50,456 bases of DNA from Methanoculleus sp. UBA208 (GTDB lineage: Archaea > Halobacteriota > Methanomicrobia > Methanomicrobiales > Methanoculleaceae), in the NCBI RefSeq assembly GCF_002498065.1, contig NZ_DAFZ01000093.1:1-50456 (forward strand). Reading direction: 5' to 3'. Shown here piece after piece: positions 1 to 8,439 of the stretch. Every line of letters begins with the position of its first letter. The first letter of the stretch is position 1. The notes below the pieces were generated by a model. It had not been told where the DNA came from. It ran no database searches and was given only the letters and a program-made list of their open reading frames with translations. The translations under genes and the position numbers were made by a program.

Positions 1-256
1 CCCCAATGGCGATATCCCCACGGTCCACTACACCGGGATTAGTCCTCGATTCAATCGCTCCGTTTATCTCAAACCGAGGTTCCGCAGTCTCCGCCGTTGA
101 TCCAATGCTCCTTTTTCAGGTGAGTCATCACCCAGAGACCTTCAGTCCCCTCAAACACCTGAATCGAAGCCCGATTGGCTTCTCATGCGCCGCTCCGTTG
201 AAACGTCGCACCCCTCGGGTCGTCGCGCCTCAAACTTCCTCGCAAAAAAAGAGTGA
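1..256. other. Gene-free left edge with repeat fragment
   Basis: No convincing gene lies here. Bases 1-29 match 42272-42300 exactly, so the window opens inside, or just after, a dispersed intergenic repeat. The rest is less G+C-rich than its surroundings. An 84-codon open frame crosses it, but it has no ribosome binding site, no recognisable domain and an unnatural-looking composition, so I do not call it. The last bases hold the oligo-T terminator of the thrS gene, which enters from the right on the minus strand. Confidence 0.6.
244..250 (-). terminator. Oligo-T terminator after thrS
   Basis: On the minus strand a run of seven T lies within about 15 bases of the thrS stop codon. A short T-run directly after a stop is the usual archaeal termination signal. 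No hairpin is needed or obvious. Confidence 0.6.
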
Positions 257-2095
257 TTAAATAAACCGGGGCTTGCGCGACAGAAGCCTCGGGGTGTAGA
301 GGGGGCGGAAGGGCTTTCCGGCGGTCTCCAGTTTCACCGCCTGGACGAGTTCGTTCTCGGTCATCGTCTCCTTGTAGGGCTTCTTCTTCTCCGAAAGCTT
401 CCGGATGGTGACCATGAGCCGGCCGGTCTCGGCCTCCTGGTCGCCGATCACCGCGACGTAAGGGACCCAGTCCATCCCGGCCTCGCGGATCTTCTTGTTC
501 ACGCTCTCGTCCCGGTCGTCGACGTCCGCCCGGATGCCGGCTGCGTTCAGCCGGGTGGCGATCTCTTCCGCGAAACAGACGTGCCGCTCAGCCACCGGCA
601 CCAGCCTGACCTGGGTCGGGGCGAGCCAGGTCGGGAACGAGGGGACCTCCTGGGCCGCGGTGTTCTCGAGCAGCGCGCAGATCACCCGCTCGATCGAGCC
701 CGTCGGCGAGCAGTGGAGGATCGGGGGGTAGACCTCCGTCCCGTCAGGGGTGTAGTACTTGATATCGAACCGGTCTGCGCTCTCGACGTCGATCTGGACG
801 GTCGGGTTCTCGATGGGTCTCCCCTGTGCATCGATCGCCGCGAGGTCGACCTTCGCGATCCAGTAGTGGGTCCGCTCCGAAAGAATCTCGATCAGCATCG
901 GCACGCCCGACTTCGCGACTATCTCCTTCACCCAGAGCTCGTACTGCTCGAAGAAGTCCCGGGTGCACCGGAAGACTCCGACGAGCGGAGTCTCGAGGTC
1001 TTCGCCGCTCTTCCAGCCCATCGCGAGCTGCTCCTCGAACGCCGCAAGCGCGCCGTCCACGTCCCGGCAGAGGGTGTGCATATCGGGCATCGTGAAGGCG
1101 CGGAGCCGCTTCAACCCGATCACCTCGCCCTTCTGCTCGTGCCGGAACGAGTAGGTCGAGAGCTCGTAGAGTTTCATCGGGAGGGTGTTCGGGGAGATGT
1201 GCATGTCGTGCATGATCGAGAACATCCCGAAACACGCCGCGAACCGGAGCATCATGTCGCGGTTGCCGCTCTTGAACCGGTACTGCCGCTCCCCGAACTT
1301 GGCGGCGTGCTCCGCGATCGCCTTATCGCCGAGGTCGTACATCACCGGGGTCTCCACCGGCATCCCGCCGTAGTCGAGCACCTGAGAAAGGACGTAATCG
1401 GAAAGAAGGTCCCGGAGAAGCTTGCCCCGGGGCATCCAGCGGTGGTGCCCGACGTCCGAGCGCGGCTCGTACTCCACGAGTTCCTTGGCCCGCATCAGGT
1501 CGACGTGCACCGGCTCGGCCCCCTCCGGCCCCGGGTAGCCGAGTTCCTTCCGGACCAGAGAGGCGAAGGGCGTGTTTTCGTTCGCGTAGTCGGCCGCGTC
1601 TCTCCGCTCCCCTTCGGGAGTGATGACGAAGAACTCGTGCTCGATCTCTTTCTTCTCGGCGGCCGCCGTTCCTTCGCCCGGGACGATCGTCCGGGAGAGC
1701 TCCGAGAGCGGGTGGCCCTTGCAGGAGAGCGAGAATGCCTTGTACCAGCCGAACGGTGCCCGTTTCACGACGAAGTCGTCTTTCCCGACGAGCCCTTCCT
1801 CGATGCCCTTAAGAGCGCTCACAGCCGCTTCCGGCGATGCAAGGTCGGAGGAGAGGTGGGCGTAGGGGTAAATCATAATATTGGTGGTGCCGAGCTGCCG
1901 GGCGGTGGCGGCGATCTCGTCAGCCGCCTGTCGGACGGCATCCTCGATGTTCTCCTCGTCGACAGACTCAACCGCGCAGAAGACGGCGAGCGCCTCGTCG
2001 AGGGCGTCCTTCTGGACGGCATCCTCTTCGGCGACCTTCGTCTTCTTCCGGGCCTCGTATTCGATATGATCAGAGTGGATCAGAAGAAGTCGCAT
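257..2095 (-). CDS. thrS: Threonyl-tRNA synthetase, archaeal type
   Basis: Charges tRNA-Thr with threonine in the cytoplasm. The 612-residue protein opens with MRLLLIHSDHIEYEA, the start of the archaeal D-aminoacyl-deacylase-like editing domain (about residues 1-145) that removes mischarged serine; bacterial enzymes use an unrelated N-terminal domain. The class II catalytic core follows, with motif 2 around TYSFRHEQKGEV and motif 3 at SPTGSIERVI (from about residue 463). The anticodon-binding domain fills the last 120 residues, including VDDRDESVNKKIREA. Length is normal for archaeal ThrRS. The gene is apparently monocistronic: a TATA-like box lies about 40 bases upstream and an oligo-T terminator follows the stop. 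The ATG at 2095 is the natural start because the editing domain begins immediately. Confidence 0.97.
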   Translation of the reverse strand: MRLLLIHSDHIEYEARKKTKVAEEDAVQKDALDEALAVFCAVESVDEENIEDAVRQAADEIAATARQLGTTNIMIYPYAHLSSDLASPEAAVSALKGIEEGLVGKDDFVVKRAPFGWYKAFSLSCKGHPLSELSRTIVPGEGTAAAEKKEIEHEFFVITPEGERRDAADYANENTPFASLVRKELGYPGPEGAEPVHVDLMRAKELVEYEPRSDVGHHRWMPRGKLLRDLLSDYVLSQVLDYGGMPVETPVMYDLGDKAIAEHAAKFGERQYRFKSGNRDMMLRFAACFGMFSIMHDMHISPNTLPMKLYELSTYSFRHEQKGEVIGLKRLRAFTMPDMHTLCRDVDGALAAFEEQLAMGWKSGEDLETPLVGVFRCTRDFFEQYELWVKEIVAKSGVPMLIEILSERTHYWIAKVDLAAIDAQGRPIENPTVQIDVESADRFDIKYYTPDGTEVYPPILHCSPTGSIERVICALLENTAAQEVPSFPTWLAPTQVRLVPVAERHVCFAEEIATRLNAAGIRADVDDRDESVNKKIREAGMDWVPYVAVIGDQEAETGRLMVTIRKLSEKKKPYKETMTENELVQAVKLETAGKPFRPLYTPRLLSRKPRFI

Positions 2096-2134
2096 TGGTA
2101 TCCCCAGTTGAATCGTTCAATATCTGTTTTCCTG

Positions 2135-2142
2135 CTATATAG
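2135..2142 (-). promoter_or_regulatory. TATA box for thrS
   Basis: The minus strand reads ACTATATAG here. The expected transcription start 22-27 bases downstream would give a leader of about 15-20 bases before the thrS ATG at 2095. Confidence 0.5.
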
Positions 2143-2236
2143 TGCATAACGCTTGTCGGCCGGGGAGCACGTGCCCCGGGCCGCCACCCTCGCCGCGGTA
2201 CGGCGGGAGGCGTCGAGTTTCGCCGGATTCCCGGCA

Positions 2237-2800
2237 TCACTCCTGTGCGCGGCGCGCATTCTCGTGGTAGCGGGAGAGGGTCGCCTGCCGCTGGTCCATG
2301 TACTTCGCGTCCCGCTTCTGGCTGTACGGGTGCGCGGCGCGATCCGTGCGGTAGAATACCAGCTGTCCGATCGGCATCCCTGCGTAGACCCGGACCGGCC
2401 GGGAGTTCACGTTGCACATCTCGAGCGTGATCGTCCCGCGGAACCCCGCGTCGATCCAGCCCCCCGTCTGGTGGAGCTCGACCCCGAGACGCGCGATGCT
2501 GCTCTTCCCCTCGATGCTCGCCACGACGTCGTCGGGAAGTTCGATCGCCTCCAGGGTCTCGGCGAGGAGGAACTGTCCCGGTGCAAGGACGATCGAGTCG
2601 GCCACCGTCTCCTCAATGTCCGAACAGACGGTCTCCTTTTCGTAAGGGTCGATCACGGTCTCTCCCGGAACGTACCAGACAAAGTGGGAACCGAGCCTGA
2701 TATCCAGGGAATTGGGCTGGATCAGGCCGGGGTCGAAGGGGTCTACCTTGATGTATCCGTGCCTGATGTGGTCTTCGATCTGCCAGTCGACAAGAATCAT
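2237..2800 (-). CDS. dcd: dCTP deaminase
   Basis: Deaminates dCTP to dUTP for dTTP synthesis; some archaeal members (Methanocaldococcus) also hydrolyse dUTP, which cannot be decided here. The trimeric dUTPase-fold signature is clear: QPNSLDIRLG near the N-terminus, GKSSIARLGVELHQTGG in the middle, and WIDAGFRGTITLEM carrying the catalytic glutamate. I start at the internal ATG (MILVDWQIEDHI, 187 residues), because the family begins with this strand and helix and the upstream seven residues (MRERHSR) look like leader. It is the last gene of the minus-strand housekeeping block, 22 bases after the TrmJ-like gene. The open frame could also start at 2821. Confidence 0.94.
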   Translation of the reverse strand: MILVDWQIEDHIRHGYIKVDPFDPGLIQPNSLDIRLGSHFVWYVPGETVIDPYEKETVCSDIEETVADSIVLAPGQFLLAETLEAIELPDDVVASIEGKSSIARLGVELHQTGGWIDAGFRGTITLEMCNVNSRPVRVYAGMPIGQLVFYRTDRAAHPYSQKRDAKYMDQRQATLSRYHENARRAQE

Positions 2801-2822
2801 TCTACTATGTCTCTCCCGCAAA

Positions 2823-3521
2823 CTATTCTTTGTTTTCGAGATGCCACTCCGTCCTGCGCATCAGCCCGTGAAGCGTGCTTGCCTCGCGGATGGTCAGTTT
2901 CGTCCGGCCGAGCACCCGCCGGATGAGGGTCATCGTGTTCTCACGCTTGAAGTCCGGGTGGTCGATACGGTTCAGGAACGCGTCGATATGCCGGTAGAGC
3001 GAATCCATCTCGACGGGGCTCGCGAGGGGATAGGTTCCGCGCGGCAGGTTCGCGAGTTCGTAGCAGAGGATGCCCACCGCGTGGGAGAGGTTCAGGATAG
3101 GGTACACCTCTGAGGTAGGGATGGTGCAGATGAGGTTTGCCCGCTTAAGCTCGGTGTTTGCGAGTCCCCAGTTCTCCCGCCCGAAGAGTAGCGCGACCGT
3201 CCCGTCGATGTCGCCGACGAACTCCCGGACTTCCGCCGGCGCGTAGTAGGGCATCCGCATCGGGGTGCAGACCGACTTGCTCACCTCGCCGGTCGTCGCG
3301 ACCACGAAGTCGAACTCGTTATAGACCTCCTTGATCGTCATTCGCCGGGCATTATCGAGAACGTCGCGGGCGTGGGAGGCGCGCATGATCGCGTCGTCGC
3401 CGAGCGTGCAGGGGTTGACGAGAACCAGCCGGGTGAACCCGAAGTTCTTCATCACCCGGGCGGTAAACCCGACGTTCCCCTCGTAGAGGGGTTCGACCAG
3501 GACGACTGAAATCTCAGGCAT
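2823..3521 (-). CDS. TrmJ-like SPOUT tRNA 2'-O-methyltransferase
   Basis: A SpoU/TrmH-superfamily S-adenosylmethionine-dependent RNA 2'-O-methyltransferase, 232 residues. Motif 1 is EPLYEGNVGFTARVMKNFG, motif 2 is LLFGRENWGLANTEL and motif 3 is YPILNLSHAVGILCYEL; together these form the trefoil-knot SAM site. The order and wording of the motifs match the TrmJ branch, whose characterised archaeal members methylate position 32 of tRNA. The target is therefore inferred, not seen. A short helical C-terminal extension (about residues 165-232) follows the SPOUT domain, as in TrmJ. It starts three bases after the GGGP synthase stop and sits in the housekeeping block with two other tRNA-linked functions (gatCAB and thrS). 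Confidence 0.87.
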   Translation of the reverse strand: MPEISVVLVEPLYEGNVGFTARVMKNFGFTRLVLVNPCTLGDDAIMRASHARDVLDNARRMTIKEVYNEFDFVVATTGEVSKSVCTPMRMPYYAPAEVREFVGDIDGTVALLFGRENWGLANTELKRANLICTIPTSEVYPILNLSHAVGILCYELANLPRGTYPLASPVEMDSLYRHIDAFLNRIDHPDFKRENTMTLIRRVLGRTKLTIREASTLHGLMRRTEWHLENKE

Positions 3522-3524
3522 GCC

Positions 3525-4217
3525 TCACTGTGCCGCCCGGACCGTCGCCCGGAGCACGTCGATCCCTTCCTCGTAGACCGCGTTGCCTACGACGATCGTG
3601 TCGGCATAGCGCCCCATCTCCGCTGCCTGCTCGGCCGAACGGATCCCGCCGCCGTAGTAGAGGGCGGCGTGCTCGACCGCCCCGGACGCCGCCTGCACGA
3701 TTGCGGGATCTCCGTAGGTTCCGCTATACTCGATGTAGACGATCGGGAACCGGAAGTAGCGGTCCGCCACCTCCGCGAACGCGGCCACATCCTCTGCCGA
3801 GAGGCTGCAGTCCGCTCCCGTCACCCGCCCGACGGCGGAGTTCGGGTTGAGGACGATGTAGGCCTCGGGCACCACCATCTCCCAGTCGACGCTGCTTGCG
3901 TGGCGGAGCCAGGCGTAGTGCTTCCCGACGATCCAGCGGACGTCGTTCGTGTTCATCACGCTCGGCACGAAGAGGTGGTCGACCGCCCCGTCGAATATGG
4001 CGCAGTCGGGGCTCGCCGGTTCCACCACCAGCGGCAGCCCGTAGGCGGAGACCAGATCCAGGAGTTCGTGGAGGTTCTCCCGCGTCACGTTCAGGGTGCC
4101 CGAGAGCATCAGGGCGTCGGTCCCGCTCGTTACGATCTCCTCGACGGCTCCTTTCGGGAGGCATTTATCGGGGTCAAGCTTCGTTACGTGTACCCAGGTC
4201 TTCCAGTTCGCGTGCAT
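3525..4217 (-). CDS. Geranylgeranylglyceryl phosphate synthase
   Basis: Joins geranylgeranyl diphosphate to sn-glycerol-1-phosphate, the first committed step of archaeal ether-lipid synthesis. The 230-residue protein is a PcrB/GGGPS-family TIM barrel. Visible markers are MHANWKTWVHVTKLDPDK (first strand and phosphate-site region), SGTDALMLSGTLNVT, IVYIEYSGTYGDP (the signature of the GGGPS family) and the phosphate-binding loops YYGGGIRS and DTIVVGNAVYEEG. The gene lies four bases after topA and three before the methyltransferase, so it is surely co-transcribed. The ATG at 4217 gives an N-terminus matching the family. Confidence 0.95.
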   Translation of the reverse strand: MHANWKTWVHVTKLDPDKCLPKGAVEEIVTSGTDALMLSGTLNVTRENLHELLDLVSAYGLPLVVEPASPDCAIFDGAVDHLFVPSVMNTNDVRWIVGKHYAWLRHASSVDWEMVVPEAYIVLNPNSAVGRVTGADCSLSAEDVAAFAEVADRYFRFPIVYIEYSGTYGDPAIVQAASGAVEHAALYYGGGIRSAEQAAEMGRYADTIVVGNAVYEEGIDVLRATVRAAQ

Positions 4218-4221
4218 GGTG

Positions 4222-7017
4222 TCACTTCAGGTGGCCGATGTAGTCGCGGACTCTGGCCTTCTGGATGCCGGTGATGGAGGAGACCTCCTCCGGGTCGGCA
4301 ACACGGAGCGTTGCGGCGTCGTAGATGCCTGCAAGGTAGAGCCTGTCCACGGTCGCCTCGCCGAGTCCGGGGATCTCCAGGAGTTCTTTTCGCCCGCGCT
4401 CAAACATCGCCTTGGTGATCTTTTGCGGGGTGGGGCGCCCGAGGTGCCTGCAGACCAGTTCCACATGTTTATGTACGGTTTCCGGATTAATGCCGGTTTT
4501 GCTTGAGAGGTAGGGGATGGGCAGGTAACAGAGGTCGTCGGGAGTTGCGACGCCCCCTGCCTGGTACTTCTTCAGGCTGACCGCGGGAACCCCGGCCTCC
4601 CGGAGAGCGCGCTCGTTGCAGATCCCGCGGGCCGCTTCCAGGAGTTCGGCTGCGGCCGCCTCGCCGATGCCGGCCTTCTTCAGGGCCGCAACGTCGGCCA
4701 GCGAGAGCGCGTGTATGTCCCCTATCCCCTGCTCGAGGAGGCTTCTCACGATCTTTGCGTGGCTCCGGCCCTTTCTTGGCGGGACGATTTTGCGGACGAA
4801 CTTCCTGAGTTCCGAGCGGCGCCGGAGGATGTCGAGCGCACCCTCTGCTTCCTCGACCAGCCGTTCTGCCTCTCCCGTATCGACATCGACGGTTCCTGCG
4901 AGTTCTTCGGGCGGCATGCCCGCGATCTCGGAGACCGTGTAGACGTGGTGTGCGTGCAGGCGCTGCACCAGATCGTCGGTCATCGAGGGCATCATCCGGA
5001 GCGCCTCGACGTTCGAGGAGATATGGCTGCAGAGCGGGCAGCCGATATCCCACGGGCGAGAGCCCTTCCGGATCAGGCGGACGTGGGAGAGGTTGTGCTT
5101 CTCGCAGGTCTCCTCGACCCGGATTGCCCGTCCCCAGGTGCTGCCGGGCAGGCTGATGTTGAACCGGCACTCCGGGTAACCGGTGCAGCCGATGAACTGG
5201 GAGACGCCGATGTGCCGGATACGAAGGTCGTGACCGCAGACGGGACACGGGCCGACGGTGTGCTCCTCTGTGGTCTGCTCCATGATCTCGCTGCCGATCT
5301 CCTTCTCGTGCGCCTCGAGTTTGTCGAAGACTCTATGCAGCATCTCGCGGGACTCGGTGACGACGTCTTCGCGGGAGCGCTGGCTCTGCTTGATGAGCTG
5401 CATGTGCTCTTCAAGCGTCCGGGTCATCTCCGGCTCCGTGATCGTCTCCGCGTGGTTGTCGAGGGCGTCTATGACGGCCCGGCCGACGAGCGTCGGGCGG
5501 AGCGGGTTGCCTTCCACGTAGCGGCGGGAGACGAGTTTGCCGATCACCTCGTGCCGTGTGCTCTTCGTGCCGAGGCCTAGCTCCTCCATCACCTGGATGA
5601 GCCGACTCTGGGAGTAGCGCGCCGGCGGCTGCGTCTGCTTCTCCTCGAGGTTCACGTTCTTGATCGGCAGCACCTCACCCGGGGCGAAGACCGGGAGGAT
5701 ATTCTCCTTCGCCTCCGAGTAGGGGTAGACCCGGCGCCATCCGGGAGAAAGGAGCCGCCCGCCCGTCGCGGTGTAAGGCTCTCCCGACGCATCGAAGAGG
5801 CACTTGGTGGTCGTCCACTTCGCATCGGGGGAGAGGGTCGCGAGGAACCGCCGGACGATGAGTTCGTAGACTTTCCACCGGTCCTGCCCGAGCCTCTCGC
5901 GCGTCGCCGCCCCCGTCGGGTGGATCGGCGGGTGGTCGGTGCTCTCCTTCTTGCCGCGGGTCGGAACCGGACGCCGGTGCTGCTGCACCCAGGCGACGTC
6001 CTTATCAAACGTCCCTCCTTTGAGCGTCTCGAGGATCGCGTTCAGGTTCAGCGACTTCGGGTAGACCGTGTTGTCGGTCCTCGGGTAGGAGATGTACCCG
6101 TTCATGTAGAGGTCTTCGGCAATTCGCATCGCGTTCGCCGCCGAGAGGCCCAAGCGGCTCGCCGCGACGATGAAGGTCGTGGTGTCGAACGGCGTCGGCG
6201 CCCGGTCGTTCTTCTGCCCCTCTTTCACGTCCGTGACGACGAGCGGCTCTTTCGTCCCCGCCTTCGCGGCGAGGGCCGCCTCATGGTCGGTGAACCGCCC
6301 GGCGGTATGCCGCGCCTCCACCGGTATGCCGTCTTTTTCGGTCGCAAGCGAGAGCATCCAGTAAGTCTGGGGGACGAAACTCTCGATCTCGCGCTCCCGC
6401 TCGACGATCATGGCAAGCGTCGGACTCTGCACCCGCCCGACGGAGAGGATATTCTTGCCGCCCCGCCGGGCTGCGAGGCTGATGAACCGGGTCAGCGCCG
6501 CCCCCCACATCAGGTCGACCGTCTGGCGGGCCTCGCCGGCAGCCGCGAGGTCGAAGTCGAGGTCGGTCAGGTTCTCGAAGGCCGACCGTATCTCCGCCGG
6601 GGTTATCGCGGAGAACCGGGCCCGGTTGATCCGAACCGAGGGGTTCACCGCACGGACGAGTTCGTAGGCCTCTTTTCCGATCAGCTCCCCTTCGGTATCG
6701 TAATCGGTGGCTATGGTGATGAGATCGGCCTTCTTCGAGAGTTTCTGGATGAGGTTGACGATCTTCTTCTCGGTCGGCTTCTTGACGATGCCTGCGTCGA
6801 TGAGGGTTCGCGGCGTGTGGGTTTCGCTTCGCCAGTTCGTGTAGCCGGGCTCGAAGTCCACCTCCACCACGTGCCCTTTGAGGCCCACCACAGTCTTTGT
6901 GTCAAAGGAGTAAGTGGATACCTTCCCGTCCTTCGTCGCTCTCACTTTCTCGTTGCCGGCGAGGATCTGCGCGATCCGGTTTGCCGAGATGTTCTTCTCT
7001 GCGATGATAAGATGCAC
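4222..7017 (-). CDS. topA: DNA topoisomerase I, type IA, with long C-terminal tail
   Basis: Relaxes negatively supercoiled DNA by single-strand passage. The 931-residue protein begins with the Toprim domain (MHLIIAEKN, acidic TIATDYDTEGELIG near residue 101). The four-domain type IA body follows, with catalytic tyrosine Y311 in YISYPRTDN and SVGRVQSPTLAM ahead of it. A zinc-ribbon CPVCGHDLRIRHIG...CTGYPEC lies near residue 590, followed by a second Cys/His cluster (CEKH...CPLC). The last 250 residues are unusual: they read as several helix-hairpin-helix modules (IGEAAAAELLEAARG; IPGLGEATVDRLYLAGI; ITGIQKARVRDYIGHL), a non-specific DNA-binding fold. It lies six bases after gatB. The start matches the family exactly. 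Confidence 0.96.
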   Translation of the reverse strand: MHLIIAEKNISANRIAQILAGNEKVRATKDGKVSTYSFDTKTVVGLKGHVVEVDFEPGYTNWRSETHTPRTLIDAGIVKKPTEKKIVNLIQKLSKKADLITIATDYDTEGELIGKEAYELVRAVNPSVRINRARFSAITPAEIRSAFENLTDLDFDLAAAGEARQTVDLMWGAALTRFISLAARRGGKNILSVGRVQSPTLAMIVEREREIESFVPQTYWMLSLATEKDGIPVEARHTAGRFTDHEAALAAKAGTKEPLVVTDVKEGQKNDRAPTPFDTTTFIVAASRLGLSAANAMRIAEDLYMNGYISYPRTDNTVYPKSLNLNAILETLKGGTFDKDVAWVQQHRRPVPTRGKKESTDHPPIHPTGAATRERLGQDRWKVYELIVRRFLATLSPDAKWTTTKCLFDASGEPYTATGGRLLSPGWRRVYPYSEAKENILPVFAPGEVLPIKNVNLEEKQTQPPARYSQSRLIQVMEELGLGTKSTRHEVIGKLVSRRYVEGNPLRPTLVGRAVIDALDNHAETITEPEMTRTLEEHMQLIKQSQRSREDVVTESREMLHRVFDKLEAHEKEIGSEIMEQTTEEHTVGPCPVCGHDLRIRHIGVSQFIGCTGYPECRFNISLPGSTWGRAIRVEETCEKHNLSHVRLIRKGSRPWDIGCPLCSHISSNVEALRMMPSMTDDLVQRLHAHHVYTVSEIAGMPPEELAGTVDVDTGEAERLVEEAEGALDILRRRSELRKFVRKIVPPRKGRSHAKIVRSLLEQGIGDIHALSLADVAALKKAGIGEAAAAELLEAARGICNERALREAGVPAVSLKKYQAGGVATPDDLCYLPIPYLSSKTGINPETVHKHVELVCRHLGRPTPQKITKAMFERGRKELLEIPGLGEATVDRLYLAGIYDAATLRVADPEEVSSITGIQKARVRDYIGHLK

Positions 7018-7023
7018 TGCGGA

Positions 7024-8439
7024 TTACACCCCGCCTGTATCAATATACCCGGATACGATCTTCCCGAGTTCCCGCGGGTCAGCCCGCCCGCGGGTCTCTT
7101 TCATCACCTGCCCCACGAGGAAGTTCAGGGCACCTTTCTTTCCGGCCCGGTAATCCTCCACCGCCTGTGGGTTTGCGGCGACCACCTTCTCGACGACCTG
7201 CGTGAACTCGTCTCCCGTGGCCCTGGCGAGCCCTTCGCGCTCCACGATCACGGCGGGAGGCTCACAGGGCTTGCCGGCGGCGCAGGCATCGAGCATCTCC
7301 CGCAGAATCTGGACGCCGGCCGTATCGGTGATGGTCTCCGTCCGCAGAAGCGCGAGGAGTTCCGCGATGCGGTCGGCCGGGACGGCGGCGATGCTCATGT
7401 CGCGGTAGTTGAGTTCCCCGAGGAGTGTGTCGGCCACCCAGGTGGCGGCGAGAACCGGGTCGACGTGTGCGACCGTCTCGTAGAAGTCGGCGAGTTTCGG
7501 GTCGCCGGTCAGCGTCCGGGCGTGATTGAGCGAGATGCCGTACTGCTTCATGAACCGGTTCTTACGGGCGGTGGGAAGTTCGGGAAGGTCGATTGCCGCG
7601 ACCCGGTCCGCGACCCGGAGCGGTCGGAGGTCGGGCTCGGGGAAGTAGCGGTAGTCGTGCTCCTCCTCCTTGCTGCGCGAAGAGGTGGTGATCCCGCGGC
7701 CTTCCATGAAGTGGCGGGTCTCTCTCGTCACCTTCTGGCCGCGCCGGAGCAGGTTCTTCTGCCGGGTCACCTCGAAGGTGAGGGCCTTCTCGACGCCTTT
7801 GTAGGAAGAGATGTTCTTGACCTCGACCCGCTCGGAGCCTTCGAGAGAGATGTTTGCGTCCACACGGAGGCCGCCCTCCCGTTCGCCGTCGAAGACCCCG
7901 AGGTACTCGAGGATCGTCCGGAGCCTGTTGAGGAATCGGCGGGCTTCCTGCGGGGACCGCATATCCGGCTCGGTGACGATCTCAAGGAGGGGTATCCCCG
8001 ACCGATTATAGTCGACGAGCGAGTACTTCGACCCGCCCGCGACGTGGACGAGCCTCCCCGGATCTTCCTCAAGGTGCACCCGGGTGATCCTGATGAGTTT
8101 CTCGTGCCCCTCGTCGTCCTCGATCTCGACCGTCCCTTCGACCGCGAGCGGTTTGTCGTACTGCGTGATCTGGTAGGCCTTCGGAAGGTCGGGGTAGAAG
8201 TAGTTCTTCCGGGCGAACTCCGACTCCTCCGGGACCCTCATGTCGAGGGCTTTTGCGACCTTCAGGCCGTATTCGACCGCCTTTCTGTTCAGGCGCGGAA
8301 GCGCCCCCGGGAGGCCGAGACAGACCGGGCAGCAGTGGGTGTTCGGCTCGTCGTCCCGATAGTCCGTCGAGCACCCGCAGAAGAGCTTGGTCGCGGTCGA
8401 GAGCTGGACGTGGATCTCAAGCCCGACGATCGTCTTCAT
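7024..8439 (-). CDS. gatB: Asp-tRNA(Asn)/Glu-tRNA(Gln) amidotransferase subunit B
   Basis: Binds mischarged Asp-tRNA(Asn) or Glu-tRNA(Gln), activates the acyl group with ATP and receives ammonia from GatA. The 471-residue protein starts at MKTIVGLEIHVQL, the invariant GatB opening. It has the zinc-site cysteines LFCGCSTDY...HCCPVCLGLPG, the cradle-domain signature NYFYPDLPKAYQITQYD, and a YqeY-like tRNA-binding tail ending DPRELGKIVSGYIDTGGV. The open frame runs on upstream to 9321, but that extension is antisense-frame shadow of gatA with proline/arginine-rich junk. The ATG at 8439 overlaps the gatA stop by four bases (ATGA), indicating translational coupling. Confidence 0.97.
   Translation of the reverse strand: MKTIVGLEIHVQLSTATKLFCGCSTDYRDDEPNTHCCPVCLGLPGALPRLNRKAVEYGLKVAKALDMRVPEESEFARKNYFYPDLPKAYQITQYDKPLAVEGTVEIEDDEGHEKLIRITRVHLEEDPGRLVHVAGGSKYSLVDYNRSGIPLLEIVTEPDMRSPQEARRFLNRLRTILEYLGVFDGEREGGLRVDANISLEGSERVEVKNISSYKGVEKALTFEVTRQKNLLRRGQKVTRETRHFMEGRGITTSSRSKEEEHDYRYFPEPDLRPLRVADRVAAIDLPELPTARKNRFMKQYGISLNHARTLTGDPKLADFYETVAHVDPVLAATWVADTLLGELNYRDMSIAAVPADRIAELLALLRTETITDTAGVQILREMLDACAAGKPCEPPAVIVEREGLARATGDEFTQVVEKVVAANPQAVEDYRAGKKGALNFLVGQVMKETRGRADPRELGKIVSGYIDTGGV

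Noticed and set aside
6..260. 84-codon open frame at the left edge
   Set aside because: It starts inside a dispersed repeat, has no ribosome binding site and no family resemblance, and ends in the thrS terminator.
581..2149. 522-codon open frame antisense to thrS
   Set aside because: It mirrors thrS on the other strand, is rich in Arg, Val and Glu as expected from G+C-rich antisense frames, and has no domain or ribosome binding site.
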